The notes below the pieces were generated by a model. It did not search any database, was not told the origin of the DNA, and saw only the letters and a program-made list of their open reading frames with translations. Positions 1-5,185 of a stretch of DNA of 7,770 nucleotides are shown here, piece by piece. The DNA is taken from NCBI GenBank assembly GCA_041642635.1, contig JBEPWB010000056.1:1-7770 (forward strand). The letters are read 5' to 3'. Made by a program: the position numbers and the translations under genes. The DNA comes from JAAZVM01 sp041642635 (GTDB taxonomy: Bacteria > Patescibacteriota > Gracilibacteria > BD1-5 > UBA6164). The first letter of the stretch is position 1; every line of letters starts with the position of its first letter.

Positions 1-81
1 ATATTTTGTAATGTTTCCATTAAATAATATATTAATGGTAAAATTAAAAAATATTTTTAATTAATAATCAAATAAAGACAA
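1..81. promoter_or_regulatory. Region upstream of obgE: weak promoter and AT-rich inverted repeats
   Basis: No gene is visible here. A weak sigma70-like match, TTGTAA (6-11) and TATATT (28-33) with a 16-base spacer, points towards obgE. It overlaps a 7-bp inverted repeat, CCATTAA (17-23) and TTAATGG (32-38). A second, purely A/T inverted repeat lies at 42-50 and 54-62. Neither hairpin has the G/C stem plus T-run of a clear terminator, and in such AT-rich DNA these matches may be chance. There is no Shine-Dalgarno sequence before the obgE ATG; the bases just upstream are A-rich. Confidence 0.25.
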
Positions 82-1446
82 ATGTTTATAGATGAAGTAA
101 AAATCACAGTTGTTTCAGGTAAATGATGAGATGGACTGGTTTCTTGGAGAAGAGAAAAATATATTCCAAAATGAGGTCCTTGGGGATGAGATGGTTGAGA
201 ATGATGAGATGTTTATTTGTTAACAGATGTTAATTTAAATACTCTTTCAGAATATAGACACAAAAAATTATTAAGAGCTGAAAAATGAGAAGGTGGTTGA
301 ACTAATACAATGCACTGAGCAAATGCTCCAGATTTGATATTAAAAGTTCCAGTTTGAACAATCGTAAAAGATGCAGATTCTTGAGAATTAATTGCAGACT
401 TAAACGAAAATAATTTAAAATTACTTGTTGCAAGATGAGGTAGAGGATGATATTGAAATGCTCACTTTTGTTCTTCTATTAGACAAGCACCAGCCTTTGC
501 CGAATTGTGAGATGTTAACGAAGAAAAAAATCTACACTTAGAATTAAAATTAGTAGCGGATATTTGAATTATTTGAGTTCCTAGTGCTTGAAAATCAACA
601 CTTATTTCTAATATTACAAATGTAAAAGCAAAAATTTGAGATTATCCTTTTACTACTTTGACTCCAAATTTAGGAGTTTTAGATTATAAATGAAAATCTT
701 TAGTTTTAGAAGATGTTCCATGATTAATTCCTTGAGCTAGTCAATGAAAATGATTATGAATAGAATTTTTAAAACATATTGAAAGAACCTGAGTAATATT
801 GCATTTACTTGATATGTACAGAATGGATCAAGTTTTTGAAGATTATAAAAATATCAGAAAAGAACTAGAATATTTTTCTCCAGAATTATCAAATAAAGAA
901 GAAATAATTGTTTTTTCAAAAGCTGATTTATTGGATAAAGAAATGAAAGATTTTATTGTTTGAGAATTCAAAAATAATTTTGAAAATAAAAATATTTTTG
1001 TTATTTCAGCAGCTACTTGAGAATGAATAGATGAATTAGTTGATTTCTTGATTGATAATTATTCTAGAGAAGCTATTGTTTCAAATGAATGAACTTATAA
1101 TGAACCAAAAGAAATAAAATTATTTGATCTAAAAGATAATGTTGATCCAAAAAAATATAGCGTAGAATATGTTGATTGATATACATTTAAAGCTTCTTGA
1201 ATAAGAATTGAACAAATTGTTAGAATGACTGATTTTACAAATCTAGAAGCAGTAGCAAGAGTTTATGATGTTTTAGAAAAACAATGAATTTTAAAAACTG
1301 TTCAAAAAGAATTAGATTCACTTATGAAAAATAATTGAAAAGATAATAGTTTTTTCTTTGAATGAAATGATGACGATAATTTTTCACCAAAAATAATTAT
1401 TGCTTGAAAAGAAATTCCACTTGATAAATTAAAATATAATCTATAA
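82..1446 (+). CDS. obgE: Obg family GTPase (ribosome assembly)
   Basis: This encodes Obg/CgtA, a GTPase that binds the large ribosomal subunit and acts in its assembly and in stress signalling; it is normally essential. Read with UGA as Gly it gives 454 residues, a normal Obg length. The N-terminal glycine-rich Obg domain is clear (residues 1 to about 155, starting MFIDEVKITVVSGKGGDG). The G domain follows: P-loop GVPSAGKST (165-173), switch II DVPG (211-214), G4 as SKAD (279-282) in place of the usual NKxD, and G5 SAA (309-311). The C-terminal OCT domain (about 355-430, with RIEQIVRMTDFTN) is also present. About 37 of 47 glycines are UGA, including both glycines of the P-loop. The ATG at 82 begins exactly at the conserved N-terminus. 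No Shine-Dalgarno is visible. The stop is TAA. prfA lies 73 bases downstream with its own likely promoter. Confidence 0.97.
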
Positions 1447-1452
1447 GTTTTT

Positions 1453-1480
1453 TTGAAAAATAAAAAATTATTTATATAAT
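1453..1480 (+). promoter_or_regulatory. Likely prfA promoter
   Basis: TTGAAA (1453-1458, 5 of 6 matches to the -35 consensus) and a perfect TATAAT (1475-1480) are separated by 16 bases. Transcription would start near 1487, about 33 bases before the prfA ATG. No terminator is visible between obgE and prfA, so read-through from obgE may also contribute. AT richness raises the chance of a random match. Confidence 0.5.
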
Positions 1481-1519
1481 AAAAAGTGAATAAAATTTTA
1501 AACTAATCAATAAAAAAAT

Positions 1520-2599
1520 ATGAAATTTAATTTAGATAATTTAGTAGAAGAATATTCTGATTTAGAAAAAAAATTATCAGATCCAGAAATATTTAAAGAT
1601 CAAAAAAAAGTCAGACAAGTAGCAACTAGAAAAAAATCTATAGAAGAAGCAGTTAATCTCTATAAAGAATATAAGCAAGTTAATGAATCTCTTGAAGAAA
1701 ATAAACAAATGCTAGATTCTGAAAAAGAAGAAGAAATGAGAGATTTATTAAAAGAAGAAATCTATGCTTGAGAACATCTTATTCCAGAACTAGAAGAAAA
1801 ATTAAAAATTTCTCTACTTCCAAAAGATCCAAATGATGACAAAAATATTATTGTTGAAATAAGAGCGTGAGCTTGATGAGATGAGGCAGCATTGTTTGCT
1901 TGAGAATTATCAAGAGCTTATGTTTCATTTGCTGAAGCTGAATGATTTAAAGTTGAAATAACTGAACAAGCTCTAAGTGAAGCTGGTTGAGTTAAAGAAG
2001 TTATTTTTGAAGTAAAATGAGAATGAGCTTATTCTTGGTTTAAATATGAATCTTGAGTTCATAGAGTTCAAAGAATTCCAGAAACAGAAAGTAAATGAAG
2101 AGTTCATACAAGTGCAATAACTGTAGCAATTATGCCAGAAGTTGACGCTATTGATATAGAATTAAATGAAGCTGATGTTGAAATGAGTTTTACAAAATCT
2201 AGTTGAGCTGGTGGACAACACGTTAATACAACAGATTCTGCTGTACAACTAAAACATAAACCTAGTTGAATTATGGTTTATTGTCAAGATGGTAGATCTC
2301 AACACAAAAATAGAGAAAAAGCTCGGACAATTCTTAGAAGTAAATTATATGCTTTTGAAGAAGAAAAAAGACAAAAAGAAATGTGAGAAGCTAGATTAGC
2401 TCAAGTTTGAAGCTGAGACAGATCTGAAAAAATAAGAACATATAATTTTCCTCAAGATAGAGTTACTGATCATAGAATTGGTCAAAATTTTTCTTGAATT
2501 CCACAAATTATGATGTGAAAATTATGACATATAATTGAAGCTTGTGCTTTAGCTGATAGACAAGCTAAACTAGAAGCAGCTTGAAGATGAGAAATATAA
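1520..2599 (+). CDS. prfA: Peptide chain release factor 1
   Basis: RF1 recognises UAA and UAG in the ribosomal A site and triggers peptidyl-tRNA hydrolysis. UGA = Gly decoding gives 359 residues, typical for RF1. The codon-recognition tripeptide is P-E-T (187-189, in RIPETES), the PxT form that marks RF1 rather than the SPF form of RF2. The catalytic GGQ is at 231-233, inside SSGAGGQHVNTTDSA. The late family motif DRSEKIRTYNFPQDRVTDHR is intact. About 21 of 26 glycines are UGA, though the two GGQ glycines are GGT and GGA. A standard-code reading stops after 83 codons and is an artefact. An RF1 that ignores UGA is what a UGA-recoded organism needs; RF2 would cut most of its proteins short. The ATG at 1520 aligns with the RF1 N-terminus and lacks a Shine-Dalgarno. 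A hairpin terminator overlaps the TAA stop. Confidence 0.97.
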
Positions 2600-2625
2600 A
2601 AACTAAACATTTGTTTAGTTTTTAT
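2598..2625 (+). terminator. Rho-independent-type terminator after prfA
   Basis: A perfect 11-bp inverted repeat, AAAAACTAAAC (2598-2608) and GTTTAGTTTTT (2613-2623), has a 4-base loop. The right arm ends in the T-run. The left arm starts inside the prfA TAA stop codon. The stem is A/T-rich, but position and form fit an intrinsic terminator. Confidence 0.75.
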
Positions 2626-2646
2626 TTATAATTAAATATTTATAAA

Positions 2647-3189
2647 ATGACTTTATGATTATTTATTGGTAGGTTAAATCCTCCACATTTATGACATTTA
2701 TCTATAATTGATAAAATTATACAAGAAAATGATTTTTGTTTAATTCTTATTTGAACTACTAAAGCAAGAGATGAAAAAAATCCACTAGATTTTGTGCAAA
2801 TAAAAAATATTTTATCAAAAAAATATTTATTTAATAGTAAGTTAAAAATTGTTGAATTAAAAGATGATAATAGTGATTTGATTTGGGTCTATAATATTTA
2901 TAAAATTTTGTATGAAAATTTTCCTTGAATATATAATGTAAATTTTTATGCTTGAGATTTAAAAAATGATAGCGCTTATAGAGTAATAAATAATAAAAAA
3001 AATTATATACCAGATTATAAGTTTAATTTTATTGAAAAATCTAGAACAAATTCTATTATAAATTATAACTGAAATAAATATGATATTTCTGCAACTAATC
3101 TAAGAAAATTTTTAAGAGAATGAAATTATTCTTTAGCTTCAGAATTTTGTGATAAAAAAATGTTTGAAGAAATTAGGAGGTATTTCTAA
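2647..3189 (+). CDS. HxGH nucleotidyltransferase, NMN adenylyltransferase-like (NadM-like)
   Basis: This is a 180-residue protein of the cytidylyltransferase-like HxGH superfamily, most like archaeal-type NadM, which joins NMN and ATP to make NAD. The N-terminal nucleotide-binding motif GRLNPPHLGH (8-17) contains the HxGH signature. The middle has FYAGDLKNDSAYRVI, typical of this group, and near the C-terminus ISATNLR (147-153) matches the ISxTxxR phosphate-binding motif. Size fits NadM. Seven of 8 glycines are UGA, including the glycine of HLGH, so the gene is invisible as an intact ORF under the standard code. The ATG at 2647 sits just before the first beta strand; there is no Shine-Dalgarno. 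A TATAAT (2627-2632) lies close upstream but has no good -35 and overlaps the prfA terminator arm region. The exact substrate (NMN or another nucleotide) cannot be settled from motifs alone. Confidence 0.85.
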
Positions 3190-3194
3190 AACTT

Positions 3195-3236
3195 AAGAGA
3201 CATCATAACACAGTTATGATGTCTCTTTGTTTTTTG
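3195..3236 (+). terminator. Strong hairpin terminator, possibly shared by two converging genes
   Basis: A perfect 15-bp stem, AAGAGACATCATAAC (3195-3209) and its complement (3213-3227), closes a 3-base loop and is followed on the plus strand by a T-rich run (3226-3236). It ends the adenylyltransferase gene. The minus-strand gene ends at 3243, so its transcript also runs into this hairpin. The T-run on that side is poorer (TTAAGTTTTAG), but two-way use is possible. Confidence 0.85.
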
Positions 3237-3242
3237 TAAAAA

Positions 3243-3923
3243 TTAGTTACTAGGTATTGTTACTAAGCCATAATTAGTAGCTTCACTCCAAGGTATTATA
3301 TGAACTCCTACTTTTCCATAATCTGCAGTACGTGAACCCTCCCAGTTTTGATCAATAACATAAACTCCATTTTCATTAGAACTTAGAGCAAGTGCTACAT
3401 GACCATTTATGCTACCATTATAGTAACCATCAGCTCCGAATTTAGCAATAAGTTTTCCTGATACGTCAGTATTTAGATCTATATTAGGATTTACATCTGG
3501 TTCTTTCCAGCGGTTTGTGGCTTGCCCAGCATTTGATATTGCTTGAGCAAATTGAACACACTGAAAATATTCCATGTAAACTCCTTTACTGTAAGCGTAT
3601 GTGCCATTTCCTAAAGATAAAAGTTCTTCAGTTGATGATATATTTGGTTGATCATAGGTGCCGTCTGGATGATATATTTCACCAGAGGTGGTTCCGTATT
3701 TGCTAAAGACACTAGTAGTATAATTATTATACTTTAAGTATCCAATATTTTCGCTTGAATAGTAATCTGCTTCAACTACAAAGTTGTCAGGATTTGCTAT
3801 AATTGTATTCAAGTCATTTATAACTCCAGGTTTTAGTACAGGATATTCATAATCTTGAGAAAAAGCATTCAATGAAAAAATCATTAATGCAATGATGAAT
3901 ACTACTTTTTTTACAAAACTCAT
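3243..3923 (-). CDS. Secreted predicted Cys amidase/peptidase, BPSL0067-like (papain/NlpC-P60 type fold)
   Basis: This is a 226-residue exported protein. Residues 1 to about 23 form a Sec signal peptide (basic MSFVKK, hydrophobic core, SLNAFSQ). The C-terminal half resembles the BPSL0067 family, related to NlpC/P60 and CHAP amidases: the single cysteine C122 in QCVQFAQAIS with NRWKE just after, H175 in NGHVALAL, and D191/Q192 in VYVIDQNW, a plausible Cys-His-Asp/Gln active site. Such enzymes cut peptidoglycan peptides, but this substrate is inferred. I chose the start at 3923 because AAGGAG lies 7 bases upstream and it begins the signal peptide; the in-frame ATG at 3983 lacks both. All 19 glycines are GGN and none is UGA, both mature arginines are CGN, and its Shine-Dalgarno is unlike the native genes. 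The gene therefore reads the same under the standard code, which points to recent transfer. It is divergent from the secreted-protein gene at 4053. Confidence 0.8.
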   Translation of the reverse strand: MSFVKKVVFIIALMIFSLNAFSQDYEYPVLKPGVINDLNTIIANPDNFVVEADYYSSENIGYLKYNNYTTSVFSKYGTTSGEIYHPDGTYDQPNISSTEELLSLGNGTYAYSKGVYMEYFQCVQFAQAISNAGQATNRWKEPDVNPNIDLNTDVSGKLIAKFGADGYYNGSINGHVALALSSNENGVYVIDQNWEGSRTADYGKVGVHIIPWSEATNYGLVTIPSN

Positions 3924-3930
3924 AATAGAG

Positions 3931-3936
3931 CTCCTT
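3931..3936 (-). promoter_or_regulatory. Strong Shine-Dalgarno deciding the start of the secreted amidase
   Basis: On the minus strand this reads AAGGAG, 7 bases before the ATG at 3923. It selects this start over the in-frame ATG at 3983. It is the only clear Shine-Dalgarno in front of a confident gene in the window; obgE, prfA, the adenylyltransferase, the gene at 4053 and gyrB all lack one. Confidence 0.8.
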
Positions 3937-3956
3937 TTTTTTCTATTGAACAAAAT

Positions 3957-3982
3957 TGACTTATACCTAATGACATAAGTCA
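3957..3982. repeat. 8-bp inverted repeat, candidate operator between divergent genes
   Basis: TGACTTAT (3957-3964) and ATAAGTCA (3975-3982) form a perfect 8-bp inverted repeat with a 10-base spacer, so the half-site centres are 18 bases apart. This is a usual geometry for a dimeric regulator. It lies in the intergenic region of the divergent pair, at the predicted transcription start of the minus-strand gene. A role as operator is inferred; no regulator gene is in the window. Confidence 0.35.
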
Positions 3983-3985
3983 TGA

Positions 3986-4014
3986 AAAATAGTATTGTTT
4001 TTTTTAAAAGTCAA
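3986..4014 (-). promoter_or_regulatory. Candidate promoter of the secreted amidase gene
   Basis: On the minus strand TTGACT (4014-4009, 5 of 6 to the -35 consensus) is followed after 17 bases by TATTTT (3991-3986, 4 of 6 to the -10 consensus). Transcription would begin near 3979, inside the inverted repeat at 3957-3982, and leave a leader of about 55 bases carrying the Shine-Dalgarno. The -10 match is modest. Confidence 0.3.
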
Positions 4015-4033
4015 TATACTAATTTAGTTATTA

Positions 4034-4039
4034 TATAAT
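4034..4039 (+). promoter_or_regulatory. TATAAT -10 box before the gene at 4053
   Basis: A perfect TATAAT ends 13 bases before the ATG at 4053, with no convincing -35 at the right distance. If used, the transcript would start about 7 bases before the ATG, making it almost leaderless, in line with the lack of a Shine-Dalgarno. A chance match is possible in this AT-rich spacer. Confidence 0.3.
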
Positions 4040-4052
4040 AAACAGATAAATT

Positions 4053-4940
4053 ATGATTAAAAAAATATTTGCAATATTTTTAATTAGTATTTTAAGTTTT
4101 TCAGTAGTATCTGCTAGAACAGTAGAATATCATTATTTCTCTCCTAGTAGTGATCAAAAAAGAATCCAGTTTGTCTGAACTCTTGTTCCAAATAAAGAAA
4201 TACAAATGACCGAGTATAATCATGAAGTTAGTTTTCCTATAAATGATAAAAATAGGTATGAAATTCCTAAGTACACTCCCTTAGAGAAAAAATTAATTGA
4301 TAAGTTTGGTAGTGAAAAATTAAATAGATTATTATCTGATAATACTATCAATATTGAGTGAAATAAATATAGATTTATAGATAAAAATCATCAAGTAGTA
4401 CCATCTCGTGCTCGTTTTTTCGATGATGTGAAAGTAGAAAAAAAAGAAGTATTGTATACTAATATGAAGCATAGTCGTAGTGTTTTAATAGAGTCAGATA
4501 TTGATCAGGAGGTTATATTTAAGTTATACCCTATCCCATCAGAATATCATTCTGTAGAGTATTCTCGTGAATTATTATCTTATCCCTATTATGATATGCC
4601 GGACAAAAATAATCTATTAACTTTGTATGATACAACTTCAGAATATCATAATTTATTGTGAACTATAAACAATAATCCTTTATCTCTATCTGATGCATAC
4701 AAAAAATTAGATAGTTGAGCTGATTTATCTGAATTAAATTCTAGTATTAGTTCTTTAAATATAGAAAAAAAATATGAATTAATCCAGTTTAAAAGAAAGT
4801 TCCCAATCTGAGTAGATTGGGTATCTAGATCTTTTTTACCATATTATGAATTTAAAGTTAATTTATCAAAATGAAAAAATTTTTTAGGGTTAGGTTATTC
4901 TACTTATCAATTTCCTAATGAAAAAATACAGATCAGATAA
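4053..4940 (+). CDS. Secreted protein of unknown function, 295 aa
   Basis: I do not recognise this protein. UGA = Gly decoding gives 295 residues with a clear Sec signal peptide (1 to about 21, MIKKIFAIFLISILSFSVVSA). The mature part has no cysteine, no further membrane segment and no lipobox. It is rich in Tyr, Ser, Lys and Asn and includes two SEYH tetrapeptides (in PSEYHSVEY and TTSEYHNLL). Six of 9 glycines are UGA, so the gene is expressed in the host code, and it breaks into fragments under the standard code. Four of 12 arginines are CGT, whereas obgE, prfA, the adenylyltransferase gene and gyrB use AGA/AGG almost only. This hints at an acquired gene now partly adapted. It is transcribed away from the secreted amidase gene across 129 bases and ends before a strong terminator. 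A role as partner, substrate-binding or immunity protein for the amidase is possible, but nothing in the sequence proves it. Confidence 0.85.
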
Positions 4941-4971
4941 GTTTTGTTAATTAAAAATACTTTTAAAACTC

Positions 4972-5090
4972 AAAATTTTCAATTCTAAGCAGTTTTATTT
5001 TTTATCCCGTATTTTTTCTTTTTTGTTAAAAACAGCATTTTTTGAAAAATGCTGTTTTTTTGTTAAAAATTTTAATTCTAAGAGTTTTTA
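4972..5090. repeat. Imperfect direct repeat flanking the terminator
   Basis: Bases 4972-4997 and 5066-5090 share the pattern AAAATTTT, AATTCTAAG, AGTTTT(T)A. The first copy has a single extra C at 4980 and at 4990, and the second has one extra T. The copies start 94 bases apart and bracket the hairpin at 5028-5059. The origin is unclear: a local duplication, or chance similarity favoured by AT richness. Confidence 0.4.
5028..5061 (+). terminator. Hairpin terminator after the unknown secreted protein gene
   Basis: AAAAACAGCATTTTT (5028-5042) and its 15-base complement (5045-5059) leave only 2 bases between, so the top A/T pairs must open to form the loop. The GC-containing CAGCA/TGCTG core and the 7-base T-run (5055-5061) fit an intrinsic terminator. 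It is nearly symmetrical, with an A-run on the left, so it could also work on the minus strand. Confidence 0.8.
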
Positions 5091-5099
5091 ATTTTTTTC

Positions 5100-5131
5100 T
5101 TGTCTAGGTATAGACAAAATCTTGATTTTGT
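5100..5131. repeat. Two overlapping inverted repeats upstream of gyrB
   Basis: TTGTCTA (5100-5106) and TAGACAA (5111-5117) form a 7-bp repeat with loop GGTA. ACAAAATC (5114-5121) and GATTTTGT (5124-5131) form an 8-bp repeat with a 2-base centre. The two share bases 5114-5117, so as hairpins they would exclude one another. The second overlaps the likely gyrB -35 box. They could be an operator or a DNA-structure element; function is inferred. Confidence 0.4.
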
Positions 5132-5149
5132 ATTAAAAATTATTATATT
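5122..5149 (+). promoter_or_regulatory. Candidate gyrB promoter
   Basis: TTGATT (5122-5127, 4 of 6) and TATATT (5144-5149, 5 of 6) are 16 bases apart. An overlapping TATAAA (5149-5154) is an alternative -10. The start would be near 5156, about 30 bases before the gyrB ATG. The -35 lies within the inverted repeat at 5114-5131. Confidence 0.35.
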
Positions 5150-5185
5150 ATAAAATATAAATTATTAAATTAACATTTTCTATAC

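Larger units (their letters stand above)
4941..5185. other. 245-base intergenic region before gyrB
   Basis: No gene is visible here. The region holds, in order, the first copy of an imperfect direct repeat, a strong terminator, the second copy, two overlapping inverted repeats, and a candidate gyrB promoter. These are listed separately. Confidence 0.8.

Noticed and set aside
1520..1771. An 83-aa protein ending at TGA
   Set aside because: It is the N-terminus of RF1; reading through UGA as Gly continues into the conserved domains to 2599.
3515..3706. Plus-strand 63-aa ORF
   Set aside because: It is a shadow antisense to the secreted amidase with no start signal or recognisable motif.
3924..3983. 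Upstream start of the secreted amidase at 3983 (246 aa)
   Set aside because: It has no Shine-Dalgarno, would bury the signal peptide behind 20 residues, and covers the candidate operator region.
4428..4661. A 77-aa ORF beginning at GTG
   Set aside because: It is an internal piece of the 295-aa secreted protein between two UGA glycine codons.
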